A DNA stretch of 64,000 nucleotides, taken from NCBI GenBank assembly GCA_916700875.1, contig CAKAKS010000038.1:10955719-11019718 (forward strand). Reading direction: 5' to 3'. Under the pieces are notes generated by a model that had not been told where the DNA came from, did not search any database, and was given only the letters and a program-made list of their open reading frames with translations. The translations under genes were made by a program, and so were the position numbers. Of the stretch, positions 32,236-44,119 are shown piece by piece (position 1 is the first letter of the stretch; each line of letters starts with the position of its first letter). The stretch is from Sebastes aleutianus. Lineage: Eukaryota; Chordata; Actinopteri; Perciformes; Sebastidae.

Positions 32236-33477
32236 GAGCTGTAACGAACTATCGTTTTCATTATCGATTAACAGCTGATTATTTTATCGACCGTTTTGTC
32301 TGAAAGTGTCAGAAAATTGTGAAAAATTTCCATTTACAAATACCTTTTTTACTCCATTCGACCATCAGTTCAACACCCAAATGATGAGTTTACTTCCATA
32401 AAAGTCTTAAAAAAGACAAATCCTCACATTTGAGTAGCTGAAATCAGAAAATGGTTGTAATTTTTGCTTAAAAGGGCGGGTCCATCTGCTTTCTGTTACG
32501 TTTTTTGCAAATGGAAATGCACACTCGTTGCAAAAAGCAGTGACGTAGCTTAAGTAAGCTAATCAAAGCTAATCAATGAGGTTATGAAGAATGTGAACGC
32601 TAGCACTACAAAGTTAGCTGTGCTAACAAATGAAAGAGTAAGTTCAGACTTTTTGAAGTGGGATTGGATGTATACTCCTGTGTTCTGCAAGGTAAAATTA
32701 CTGTGTTTGTGAATGTAGTCTGGTGTCGTTAAAGAGAGCGATATAACGGCTTCAGGTCTGTCTGACGGCGAGGTAAAGCGGCTGTGGACGGGAGCAGCAT
32801 AAACACTTATTTTTTTTGTTTTAAATAAAAAAAATAAAAATCTATATCAGTTTAAGCGTACACTATATATAGCGTATTTTCATCGCTTTACCTCGCCATC
32901 AGAAAGCCCTTTCCGACGGGGATCAGAAGCCATTATATTGCGGTCTTCAAAGCTACCAGACAAGACCCCATTGACAAAAACAGTCATTTTACCTCACAGA
33001 GCACGGGAGTTGCTGGTCTACCGCTGCATTGATCGGTTAGTTTGTATGTGTTATTGTCTTTTGGATCCGAGTCGACCTAACGTGGCATCCACACAGTAGT
33101 ACATTTCTTAGCTTCCCTGCCGGTACTCCTTTCTGCTTCTCCAAAATGGGAGCGTGCCGACAGCCATCTAAGATACTGTATGTGCCGTTAATACAGTGAC
33201 TATAAGGATGTATATATACTGTACATGTAGCAGCGTCATCATGCAGAAAAAGATTTTAGAAGGGCTTGGGAAAATAGCATTTTGACACTAAAACAAACAT
33301 ACTTGAACCAAAATTTGAATGATCGGATTTGAATACATAAGGAACACCACAGGGAAGCTACAAAATTATATTAAAAAATGGCGGGTCGCCCTTTAAAAAT
33401 GACTTAATTATCAAAAATAATTTGACTACATTTGCGTAAACCAACTAATTGATCAACCACTTGTTTATTTCAGCTCT
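32236..33477. mobile_element. hAT-like MITE split by a TTAA element
   Basis: The left part at 32236-32467 (AGAGCTGTAACGAACTATCG to AATTTTTGC) and the right part at 33397-33477 (AAATGACTTAATTATC to TTTATTTCAGCTCT) together make one normal family member. The insert at 32468-33396 explains the gap. Confidence 0.78.
32468..33396. mobile_element. TTAA-flanked element nested in a hAT copy; relative of the 16746 foldback
   Basis: Left end TTAAAAGGGCGGGTCCAT, right end GGCGGGTCGCCCTTTAA, with TTAA on both sides. The interior at 32650-33180 shares AGTTGCTGGTCTACC, TGATCGGTTAGTTTG, AGCGTACACTATAT and CGTGCCGACAGCCATCT with the foldback at 16746-17591. This looks like a composite of two related TTAA families. 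Confidence 0.75.
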
Positions 33478-34108
33478 ACGCGTCATCTACTTTGACTAAA
33501 TCTGCCACTTTTCAGATTATTACACCGACTGATCATTCCTTGAACCATTACCTGACCTGAGAATTTTAGAAATATACAGTATTTTCAGTTCTGTATAAAT
33601 GTCATGTTCTATGTTATTGTGTAATATGTCTCTACTTGACAATAAGCTGCTGTGACCACCAAAGAATAAACACAATATATGAGACAAATTACAAGTTGAC
33701 TGCTATCAAAAATCATTAACTCAAAGCATAATACCTATCCAATTAAACAATTTTAATAACATATTTTAAATGTCTCATTAAAGTGTTTTGAATTTGGATT
33801 ATTTTCCCCTCATGTCTTGCTATAAAATTACCATTAACAGACAAATCGATGGAAGCCTCCAACGAAAGCCCTGAGGTCTTACTGTACCTCTTCCACTTGA
33901 CTGAATCAAAAGGAGATACAAGGAATGTAAATCTTATCACCCTGGTATATCTTTGAGAAGTTGAGAAAATAAATCACAACTTTCTAGACACGGCTGAAGT
34001 ATTTCAACCAACATAGAGGACTGAAACTTGGAATGAAAGATGTTGCCACTGCATTTACTGTATACTGTAACATGCGTTTCCTTTCCGTTTATACTTATAT
34101 GTTTAGGT

Positions 34109-34794
34109 CAGGGGTCTGCAACCTGCGGCTCCGGAGCCACATGCAGCTCTTTAGCCCCTCTCCAGTGGCTCCCTGCAGACTTTTAAAAGGGGAAATGAAT
34201 AACTGTTTTTTTTTACATTTTCATTTTTATTTATCATTGTTGTAGGTCTATGGTACAACTTTATTCTCATAATATTACGACTTTTTTCTCGTAATGTTAC
34301 GACTTTTTTCTCGTAATGTTACGACTTTTTTTCTCGTAAAGTTATGACTTTATTCTCGTAATATTACGCCTTTTTTCTTGTAAAGTTATGACTTTATTCT
34401 CGTAATATTACGCCTTTTTTCTTGTAAAGTTATGACTTTATTCTCGTAATATTACGCCTTTTTTCTTGTAAAGTTACGACTTTATTCTCGTAATATAACG
34501 CCTTTTTTCTGGTAAAGTTATGACTTTATTCTCGTAATATTACGGCATTTTTTTCTCGTAAAGTTATGACTTTATTCTGGAAATCTCCGATTTTTTTCAC
34601 TCAATGTGACCCTAATACTCCGTAGTACATTTGCACTTGGGCCCTCACTGCATTAGACTTAAATACTATATACTTAGACAATAAACTGTGTTACCTTCAT
34701 CACAATGCTCAAATGTTTTGCGGCTCCCGACAGATTATTTTTTTTTTTTTTTGCCTAAAATGGCTCTTTTGATAGTAGAGGTCGCTGACCCCTG
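34109..34794. mobile_element. hAT-like element with internal 44-bp satellite
   Basis: Ends CAGGGGTCTGCAACC and GGTCGCTGACCCCTG, flanked by GTTTAGGT (34101-34108) and GTCTAGGT (34795-34802), an 8-bp duplication with one mismatch. The interior at about 34254-34575 is a tandem array of seven or so units with the core CGTAATATTACG followed by GTAAAGTTATGACTTTATTC. A partial copy lies at 949-1450. Confidence 0.85.
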
Positions 34795-35615
34795 GTCTAG
34801 GTCAATCATTTTAAAAATCATCTATTCTGATCCCTTCTCTCTTTACATTACTTGCAAAATGCAAAGAAAATACAGTTTGTTTTAAATAAAGTGTGTATTG
34901 CTATAATATACATCTGTTGCCTATCTTGTTGTTAAGATTTTTTTGAGACGAGAGACAAAAGTTCAAATTCCCATATACCCCCAAATGATGCTAACAATTC
35001 AAGATCTGAATTCAATCTTAAGGAATTGCTGCTGTGGACTTTGAGAAGCCCCTCGGATGATTTAATTCTGTTCATCTTGGCAACCACTCCCAGCTTTGTC
35101 AGCTCAAAGTCTTACCCATAGGAACTGCAAGTTTCAACAACACTGTTATTTCAAGCGTTTTATAATAAGAAAAAATACTTCTGCTGATGATACTATAGCA
35201 AGGTTATTTTGGGAAGCCAAGTTGTTGATCCTGCTGTGAGGCAAGTAGAGAAATGGGAATATTTGACTTCTAGAAATAAGGAATCAGCAGCAAATCCAAA
35301 ACCACATATTACACATCACAATAAACAGGCTGCTGGCAGAGAACTGATTGGTTGAAATGTGTCATCTATGCTCTCAATCTGTGGGACTGTGTGTACTACC
35401 TTACGATGTTGATAGGAAACCCATCTGCAGGGATGGCACACAGTGGTGTGTATCACTCTGTCAAACTGGCCTACTTCTTGCCCAACAGCTTTAGTATCTA
35501 ACACTGGGATGGCACAGAAAAAAATCATGGCTGCTGATTTCCAGTGCACTGAATGCATACATACAACCCCATAAATCGGTGCCCTAATTTGACTGGGATG
35601 CTCTAATAGTATATG

Positions 35616-36116
35616 TTAAAGGGGACATATCATGCTCATTTTCAGGTTCCTGCTTGTATTTTGGGTTTCTACTAGAACATGTTTTCATGCTTTAATGTTC
35701 AAAAAACACATTATTTTTCTCATACTGTCTGTCTGAATATACCTGTATTCATGCTCTGTCTGAAACACTCCGTTTTAGCGCATTTCAACGGAATGGCTAC
35801 GAAATTGCGTTGCTAGGAAACAGCTTGGGTCCATATTTACACCTTGTCAGCTGATGTCATTTACATACACTGCAACAGGAAATAAATCGGGACACATTTA
35901 GTATATTTACGTTTAAAACTGTGAAATGGTCTAAATATTATATATTTGTGACATCACAACGGCTAGTTTCAAACGCACAATTTCTGAATACGGGCTTTTT
36001 GCATTTCTCCATGGATTGCATGTTTTGATACTTTCACAGTATTTATATATCACTTAAATCTGCTTTATAATATAAAATACATGAAAATCTCACTTTTTAC
36101 AATATGATACCTTTAA
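35616..36116. mobile_element. Complete TTAA-flanked MITE (501 bp)
   Basis: Starts TTAAAGGGGACATATCATGC and ends ATATGATACCTTTAA, giving inverted ends of about 15 bp and TTAA on both sides. Fragments of the same family lie at 841 and 15413. No coding capacity. It is one of the most common small elements I know in teleost sequence. Confidence 0.85.
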
Positions 36117-36376
36117 AGAATACAGTATATAAAGCCATGCAAATGCCCTTTCGCACTGTCCACCTGGCACTGTTAATATAGTGAGTCTTTTGTACTACAA
36201 TCTCATCAAGTCACTAACAGGCACACAAACTTGAACCAGAATATCATTTTTCTGGAGGCTGGAAAATGCAGCTGGATGAGCAGCTTTTGAACAATAGCTC
36301 TCTTTTATATGTCTCCTTAATGTCATTAAACTACTGAGCATGTTAGCTCTGGTATGAGGAGTCCTGCACGCGGTTA

Positions 36377-37345
36377 AAATGATATTTACCAAAGTATGGA
36401 CAAAACATTATGACAGATGGAGTCTGGAGACTGAGGAGTAGGCCCACAGAAGGTAGACAGATACCCTTACAGGGTCTAATTTGACAGGTTGGAAGCTAAT
36501 ACCACTATCAAATCATCCTGTTTTTATTTAACCATATATATATACATGGTTAAATAAAAAACAGGATGATATATATATATATATATATATGGATACAGTA
36601 TCTGTGTGTATATATTTGACCATGAATATTTCAAACGAAACATTGGAAGGACCCCTGATTTATCTTTGTGTTCAACTCTTCGGCTTAACTCCTGTGCTTG
36701 TTTTATGCAGGTCGGTGCCCTAGATGACAGGGTGTACTGTCCTAGACCTCTAACAATTTATCATTATTTATTTAATTATCTATTCATTTATATTTATTTT
36801 TGTACACCTGTTTTTTTTTTTGAGTGCCCTCTGGGTATTGTCATGGGTGGGATATCTATCAGTCCAAACATGTTTATGCAATGGATTGTCAGAGTTGTAT
36901 TAACAAAATTCAGAAATAAACTCTGTTTAAAAAAAGAAATAAAATGATATTTACCAAAGTAGTAAATTATGTTTATTTTTATTTTATTTTATTATCTATT
37001 CATCTATATTATTTTTGTACACTTGAGTGCCCTTTTTGAGTGCCCTCTGTGTATTGTCATGGGTGGGATATCATCTATCAGTCCAAACGTGTTTGTGCAA
37101 TGGATTGTCAGAGTTGTATTAACAAAATTCAGAAATAAACTCTGTTTAAAAAAAAAAAAAAAAAAATGACATTTAGCAAAGTAGTAAATATCATGTCTGT
37201 ATACCTACAACACATTATGACAGATGGAGTCTGGAGACTGAGGAGTAGGCCTACTGAAGGCAGACAGGTACCCTTACAGGGTCTAATTTGACAGGTTGGA
37301 AGCTAATATATATAAATCAAGTGTGTCCTGTTGTTCTTTAACCAT
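36377..37345. repeat. Local duplication with A-tailed modules
   Basis: The module ATTATGACAGATGGAGTCTG to GACAGGTTGGAAGCTAATA occurs at about 36407-36501 and 37211-37305. Between them a second module (GAGTGCCCTCTG...GAAATAAACTCTGTTTAAAA) occurs at 36822-36940 and 37038-37166. The second ends in AATAAA plus an A run, like a retroposed 3' end. Confidence 0.82.
36513..36570. repeat. 58-bp hairpin
   Basis: TCATCCTGTTTTT-ATTTAACCAT is followed after a (TA)n loop by ATGGTTAAAT-AAAAAACAGGATGA, giving arms of more than 20 bp. The equivalent place in the duplicate (about 37325) has GTCCTGTTGTTCTTTAACC without the inverted arm. Confidence 0.75.
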
Positions 37346-37671
37346 ATATACCTTTATTTAAGACAACACAACCAGGGTTGCAAAGGACGAGCTCCTCTAA
37401 ACACTAAACAGGCCATTTCACAATGTTCAAGTTAGGAGTCGACAAACCGACAGCCATTACCTTCCTGACACACTGCGAGCTCTAACACGCACTACTTTAA
37501 ATCACAATTACGGACATTTTGTATTCAAATTAAACCCTATTCTTCTACAGATATAAATCACAACAGTTATGCTTATTTACTTTAGCTATATTTATAATAA
37601 TAACGATAACGTCTGTGTCTGTTTGAGGAGAAAAAAGACGCAGGAAGGAAATGTATCACTCCACTTACCCT

Positions 37672-38000
37672 GAAATATCGCTGATAAAAAGCCGAAAATA
37701 GACCCCTTCAAACGACCTCCACACGTATTAATGTGTTAATTAAGAAGCGTTAATTAATCACGCTGAAATTGACGTGTTTATTTACTTAAAATCCACCGCA
37801 TTTAGTCCCATTTTAATGTTGGAAGTAACTATACAGTCCACCCAGCCGTTACCAGCGTACACCAGTGTACCACCGACGTCATTGAAATTAGCCCGTGATT
37901 GACCCGTGGGAGAGCCAATGAGAAGCCAAGGTGCGTGACTCTCCTCCAATCAGAGCGCGGTGTCGCAAAAAGTGGGCGGGTGTTTCTGCGAGAAGGACAT
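37672..38000 (-). promoter_or_regulatory. Candidate mef2d promoter and noncoding first exon
   Basis: On the minus strand this block has a GC box (CCCGCCC, about 37974-37980), two ATTGG inverted CCAAT boxes (about 37914 and 37949) and a CRE-like GACGTC near 37876. A strong donor, CAGG|GTAAGT, lies at the 3' end near 37671. It is richer in CpG than its neighbours and is not an obvious repeat. It lies about 11.6 kb upstream of the exon carrying the start codon, a reasonable distance for a MEF2 leader exon. CCAAT boxes work in both directions, so a plus-strand transcript is also possible. Confidence 0.38.
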
Positions 38001-38414
38001 GACGGAGGTGACGGCCATGTTCTTGCACACAGAGTGTCTGTATGTATCCCTCCGCTGCTTCAGTATTTACCTTTTGCATGATTTTGCATGTGGGGAAAAT
38101 GTCACTGTGCCTCTGCCTGCTTTCCATAAGACACAACCCGCTACTAGGCCGTTGGTTTTGCACGCCTGAAACCACCACAGCCTTGATGAGACCAGCTGGG
38201 GTTGTTAAAGAGAGAAATGTTGAGTGTTATGAGGTGTTAATGGTCTAGATTTGTCTGCCAGACCTTCTTTTTATCATGCATTTAGACATTATGGCATCAT
38301 GACACGCAATAGCATGCTTTTTTTTTCTCCAACTAGTCACCTTGTGGAAATCTGCATATGAGTATATATGGGGACACATGGACTATTAAATCAGATATGA
38401 GAGGTATAAATACT

Positions 38415-38515
38415 GTATGTTCAAGTTTATTTGTCATATGCATTTAAAAGTACAGTGTACAGTGAAATGCAATGAAATGCATTTTACCCTGGCTCTCTCT
38501 CAGCCCTTAAAATAG
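38415..38515 (-). mobile_element. Retroelement-like 3' end fragment, minus strand
   Basis: CAAGTTTATTTGTCATATGC and GTACAGTGAAATGCAATG are typical of the reverse complement of fish non-LTR retroelement or SINE 3' ends. Short and uncertain. Confidence 0.35.
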
Positions 38516-38987
38516 ATATAAATATATCTATATATATACTGTATGTGAAAATTGCAATGCAATCATATACTGCACACATTGTACATTATATCCTTTTGAC
38601 ATTATGCAAGTGTACTCTGTATACACAGTAGGCATGCTGTACATATAATCACAGAAAACCACTTCTGCATGCAGACTAATTAATAATCTTTTACAGGGCC
38701 GGATTAACCCACTAGAGGGCCCGGTGTGCAAAATGACCTATAGGTGTCTCCCTATTCCAACCCACCCACCTTTACCCCATCAAATCCTCTTCCCAATTTA
38801 GTTTTCTATATTTTTGATCACACAGAAATTTATTTGCAATATGCACCATGTACCAAGTATAATATCAACTGATATAATAAAAGGAAATTTTGACACAGGG
38901 TCTCTCAACAAGACAGGCCGTCAAGGTCGGACAAAACAGCAGCATCTACCTTATAGGGACCTTTCTATTTCCCAAACTAAATTTCAA

Positions 38988-39650
38988 TTAAAGCTGAAGT
39001 AGGCTAGATTGGAGCAAATATGATTTTAAAAAGTTATTTTTATACAACGGTCGCTATATCGTGACAGTAGTACATGAAACAGGTAACCTCATGTACTAAA
39101 AAATCATGTTCTTCTGTGTCCTCTGGTGCTCCTAACGGCATCTGCAAGATTTCACATACCGGAGGAAAACAACCAGTAAGAGCTGATCTGAGGTCTGCTG
39201 TCCAGCTGCCGTCTATGAGAGCCGGCTGTCAATCACTCGCGAACTCCGACTAAACGGTCAAACTAAGCCGCACTGATCAAATATTAATCAATATTATGTT
39301 ACGTTAATGGCTATTTCTCGCCTCAAATGTTTTCAGAATCATCCTGTAGTGCACGGTTTAGCTGTAAAATGAGAAAGTTTGTTACGTCGCCACTATTGTG
39401 AAATCTGGTGAAGGAACGGCAAGTTCTGGTCACATGACCGGAGCACAGCCAATAGGAACGTCTCACACTAAAATAACCTGTGATTAGTCAAAGTCTCCCG
39501 CCACAGGCTAGATTTTCTAAAGCCTGAAAACAGAGCCATGAGGAGGTGCAGAAGTCTAGTTATCTCTCAGAACACTTGAATTATGCTGAAAGGTTATTGT
39601 GGAATTTTTGCCCAATGATGCCAAAAATATACTGCCTACTGCCACTTTAA
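38988..39650. mobile_element. TTAA-flanked piggyBac-like MITE, copy 2
   Basis: Same orientation and full length (663 bp) as 26588-27246. It shares AGGTAACCT, GGCATCTGCAAGATTTCACA, GGTCACATGACCGGAGCACA and TGAGGAGGTGCAGAAGTCTA. TTAA is present at both ends. Confidence 0.88.
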
Positions 39651-39666
39651 TCAAATTACCACAAAG

Positions 39667-40055
39667 TAGTGATGTCGAGATGAAGCTTCATGAAGCACTG
39701 AAGCTCTCCAGCAAATTGGTTCGCGAAAGGGCTCATTTCACGAGGCTTCATCTGGGCTTCTTGTGCACACTAAACCACCTATCGGTCAAATAGTGTAAAA
39801 CAGGCAGATATATTCCAGATATGTGGCAGTGGTTTAACCGGGCAGAGGACAGTGAATGTGCTTGTGTAACTAAAGGAAAATGATAGATGGGAGACATTTT
39901 TCATTTTTATTCAGGAATAATAATTTCTCAACTTTATTTCGGCCTCAGGCTTATTCAATGACGTCATTCGTCTAAAACAATACAAGCCTCGATACGCACT
40001 TCCTGGATTACTCAACAAACGCTCCGAAGCCTCGGCACAGCACGTAACATCACTA
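39667..40055. mobile_element. hAT-like element with perfect 8-bp target duplication and 9-bp TIR
   Basis: Starts TAGTGATGTCGAGATGAAGC and ends ACATCACTA. It is bounded on both sides by CCACAAAG (39659-39666 and 40056-40063). The 389-bp body is non-coding. It lies only 16 bp from the right end of the TTAA element at 39650. Confidence 0.88.
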
Positions 40056-40570
40056 CCACAAAGTAATTGCCAAACCGTGACCTTCAGGAGCCCCGGGACA
40101 ACTGCACTCTCTGTAACACAACTCTATATACAGTAGCCTATACAGCGGGCCTATTCAATCGGCGTAACGAAGGCCACATCCGTCCCAGAAGCAACCTCCA
40201 AGTGCCCCAGCATACATAAATCTGATATGACTAAATATGTAAACTACATGTCTAAAAGTAACTAGCGAGTGAGTCATCTCGCTTCTTTCTCATCTCTGGG
40301 GAGTGTCACATGCACAGCACCGATCGGGCAGGATGTACGGATCGGGTAGCGACATCGCCAAACACTATGCACTCTGCACTATGTGTAAGTATAGAACAGG
40401 AGCCAACACACTGACGCAATTCCATGTATTTCCTCAGAAACGTTCTAATTTAACAGAAATGTTAGTGCCCTTTTATTCCACAACAGGAGTAGCCTTCCGG
40501 TTGGTTTCTGGGTCTCTGGGTGCGTGATGAAGCTGCCGCGGTCCGTTTCTGCTACCTGCACTGTACTTAA

Positions 40571-40885
40571 GGGAACAGTTCAACATTTGGGGAAAATAAT
40601 AGTTAGATGAAAAGATTGATACCACTGTCACGTTTGTATGCTAAACATAAAGCTAAAGCCAGCAGGTGATTATCTTAGCTGAGCATTAAGACTGAAAACA
40701 AGGGGGGAAAAGCTTTCCTGACTCAGTGCAAAGGTAATAAAGAAAACCTGTCTACCACCACCTCTAAAGCTCACTAATGTTTAGTAAATTTCTACAAAAA
40801 CGGAAGTGTAAAATTTACAATTTGTGTTTTTACAGGGAGTTATGTGCTGAAACTATTTCTTGTCACGGGCAGTGACTCTTCTATG
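40571..40885. mobile_element. Truncated copy of the 4436-5577 foldback family
   Basis: AACATTTGGGGAAAAT, AGTTAGATGAAAAGATTGAT, CTAAAGCCAGCAGG and CACCTCTAAAGCTCACTAAT follow the order of the 4436 left arm. The element stops after GTTATGTGCTGAAACTATTT, so the right arm is absent. Confidence 0.75.
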
Positions 40886-41991
40886 TTAAACTATTTCCTC
40901 AATTAGGGATTCAGAGGCGGCAAGGTACATAAACAATGTGCGGGTAAGGTAGGTATGTTCAGTGAGGTCATTCAGGGGCCCATTTGCAAATTTGAGAAAT
41001 ATGTAAACGCTGTCTTGACAGTTGGCTCTCATATAGGCTACCAGTAGGAAACAAGTGGGCACATTTCATCCAGTAACTGAGATCACAGTGATGTGCACTG
41101 ACTCTCCAGGGAGTTTAAAAAACTGCTTTTAGAAAACGTTGCATTTCTAGTAACATGCTGGTCGCATTATTCTTCTTTCCTCTGGGTTTCTAGGCAGACG
41201 CTTGTCCTAGTTTAAAAACAAAAGCTGTATCAGGCCCAGTGCTGCGGACCACTGGGAATAGAGCAGCTGACAGAAATAAAACACATGACATCTTGGAAAA
41301 ATGCCTCATAAGGGACATCTTGGATTAGAAACACAGTATCAAAGGCTGGCTTGATTTCTTGGATTCAAACTCACAAGCAACAAATGGGCATAAAGATGAG
41401 TCATGGACACCGAGCTCAGGCATGGACATCACTATGGACCAGGAGAACAGTGAAGTAGAATAGAGGATAAGACGAACCAGGAGAAGAAACTATGTTAAAA
41501 GGGACCTACATGTCCCCAAGAAAGGCATCTAAGGATTGCAAGAATCTTGTGATGACCTGGACGTTTGAAAAGTTCAGAAGAAGTCCTTGGAATAAAGTCC
41601 AGCGGTGAGTAGAAACTCAAAGTCTGCAGCATCATAGTGTCCAGAGGCAGACGTAATAAATGAAATGCAGGGTAGAGAGGGCAGAGAGATCAGGCAGCAA
41701 AGGAAGGAAAAGTTCAGCTGAAGAAAGAATTGGCCTCCGGCTCCTCAAAAGAACAGAGTGGGCGTCTGTTAAATGTTGAACACCAGCTGAGGAAAGGTTT
41801 ACAGTTAAAAAGCTTGAACTATTTAGCACGCTGGCTGTAGATCTGTAGAGCAGGTTAATTGTAAGGTTGGCGGTTTCCTCGAAGGAAACCTGCTGTTGAA
41901 GTGTCCTCGAGCTAAACATCGGACGCCAAATTGCAGAAACTGTGAGCGGTAAAACTGTACACAGAGGAGGCAGCTCAATTGTTAAACGTTA

Positions 41992-42448
41992 AAATGATCA
42001 TGTTTTCTGTAGTGTATAATCACCTGATAATAAGAATCGTTGTGTTTTCGTTACCTTAGAATGAGCCGTTTATATCTACATAGGGAGCGACCCTCTCCAC
42101 GAAGTCCGCCATGTTTCAACAGTAGCCCAGAACGGACAAACCAAACTCTGTTAACTTTTACTGCTCGGGCCAGATTCGATAACGTTACTTGCTCCCGTAA
42201 CTGCCGCTCTCTCTCTCTCTCTTGCTTCACCACTCACTTCCCACATACACACAGACACTCTCCGCTCCACTCCGCTCCAGATGATCTACGCTATTCTCAC
42301 AATAACTGGCTCTAGAGAGGGCCAGTCACGTTTTTCGTGTCGGCCACCGTAGCTCTTCAACACGCATGGCACATTGGAGAGTCTTCAGTTGGTTGCAATC
42401 TTCTCACTTCACTGCTAGATACCATATCCTACATACTGGACCTCTAAT
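41992..42448. mobile_element. MITE (family shared with 10035-10200)
   Basis: Contains GTGTATAATCACCTGATAAT, AAGAATCGTTGTGTTTTCGT and TACCTTAGAATGAGCC near the start, and CATACTGGACCTCTAA at the end. The middle holds a (CT)n run and CACTCCGCTCCACTCCGCTC. Known to me as a common percomorph repeat. Confidence 0.7.
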
Positions 42449-42459
42449 TGAATAAGGAT

Positions 42460-43700
42460 GTGAAAAAGCAGAGAATCTATATCAATACAGGATATGAATT
42501 AGTCATTAGTTTTGTTTTTTCTTTATTATAGAAAAAAGGAGACAGCTGAACCACACACAACTACAAAATGTCAAGGACGACTCAATAGAGTCCAATTTCC
42601 ATCTCTTCACAAGAGAGAGAGTAAACTGTAATAGAAGCTTATCTGAAAAGAGATTTTGCTGAGAGATGTGCTACCTTGGTGTAAAGCGTATTTGATAATG
42701 CTATAAGTCAAGACAGCCAAACAAAGTCATTTTCGAAAAATATTGAGGTAAATATTGGGATAATTTGGCAGTAATTCAAAAGAAACTGCAAATAGGTTAC
42801 TTGCTAATTATCACCTAATTACCATGAAATTTTCATTTTTTAAGTGTCTGTCTTTGGTTAATCCAGTAGATGAAACACCTGACAAATCAAGGTGCTTCAC
42901 TGCATTGATGCAAAAATAATACTTTCACTCTCAACAACAGTGTAATACAACCAGAGATATTATATAGAGAGCTACAACAGTATGGCAAAATCTCTAAGGG
43001 TTGAAAAATATATACTGTCTCTCAGTATATGTCTATAGATCACAGCTGGAATATTATCATACAGAGGCTGGAGTTTTGCAGCCACTCTCTATGATTAAAT
43101 TCAAGCCCTCCTGTTCACATGTGTACCCTGAACAAAGGGCAACATAACAAGCAAGTTCACTGTGTGACAAATATGTTTTCATCCTCAGGAGTGACCAAAC
43201 CTAAAGGGGTCATCAAACCCCATCTGCATGCCAGGAAATGTGCTTTACAGTCACCGTGGTAATGACAACAACAAGCCAAAGTGCTCTCCATGCAGGTCTA
43301 CCCCACTCTGCTGCCTACACACACACTCCACGCTGCCTCCCACATGCACTCCACTCCACGCTGCCATCATGTTACTGGTTTATGATCTCGTTTTATCATA
43401 GAGACTAGAACTACTTGTCACTTCTCTTTATTAGTCATCAGGGTGTTTTCTAGCCCTGGACATCCTCTCATCAGCTTGGATATGAATGCAGACTGCTTGT
43501 TTGTATTTCCAGCAGTCATTATGGGCTGCATCCATAAATTGGTGGTGATGGGTTTGCAGAAGACAGGGATGCTAAAGAAAAGAGACGATGCTCTTTATCT
43601 AACTGCAGTCACTGGCAATTCACAACATCTGGAGGAAATACTACTTCAAATTTCTGAACTGATTATGTCAATACTTTTCCATTTCATTCATCTGTTCATG
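42460..43700. other. Intergenic DNA without recognised genes
   Basis: No gene or complete transposon recognised. A plus frame at 43443-43712 (89 codons, including HKLVVMGLQKTGMLKKRDDA) has no family resemblance that I can name. Confidence 0.4.
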
Positions 43701-43707
43701 GATATTC

Positions 43708-44115
43708 CTTAAGATAAGATAAGATAAGATATTCCTTTATTAGTTAGACATTTGCAGTGTACAGCAGCAAAGGGGATAGTGCAAAAAACAAGATGCATCA
43801 GCTAACACAGTAAAAAAAAGAGCTAAACAAAGTGTAACAAAATATGAACCATTTAAATAGAAGGAAGTATAAAAATAGGAGCAGTATATACAGTATTGAC
43901 AATAAACAGACTATTAACAAAATTGCACAAGTGGAAAACGATATTGCACAGTGAGAATGAAATGAAATCCCACCTGAAAATATTGCACAGTATGAGTAGT
44001 AATAATGATAATGATATTGCACAGTCATTATACAGTATAGTGCAGTTATCGTCAGTATTTGGTGTGTAAGTGTAAGTGGTCTACTGGGAGCAGTGATAGT
44101 GAAGAGCTGTTTCAA
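43708..44115 (-). mobile_element. LINE-like 3' end with (AAGAT)n tail, minus strand
   Basis: AAGATAAGATAAGATAAGAT followed by ATTCCTTTATTAG reads, on the minus strand, as a retroelement 3' end (CTAATAAAGGAAT then (ATCTT)n). Upstream in that sense are several TTGCACAGT/ACTGTGCAATA repeats. The 5' part and reverse transcriptase are missing. Confidence 0.55.
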
Positions 44116-44119
44116 AGCT

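Noticed and set aside
34254..34575. Tandem palindromic repeats resembling an array of protein-binding sites
   Set aside because: The array lies within the ends of a hAT-like element and recurs at 949-1450, so it belongs to the transposon.
36606..37169. Two similar plus-strand frames (113 and 66 codons) suggesting a duplicated gene
   Set aside because: Their shared part is the duplicated A-tailed module. There is no known domain, and the frames run through poly-T and poly-A.
37899..38248. Three overlapping plus-strand frames of 60-69 codons in the CpG-containing block
   Set aside because: No recognisable domain and no clear splice partner. The block is better explained as promoter sequence, though a bidirectional transcript is not excluded.
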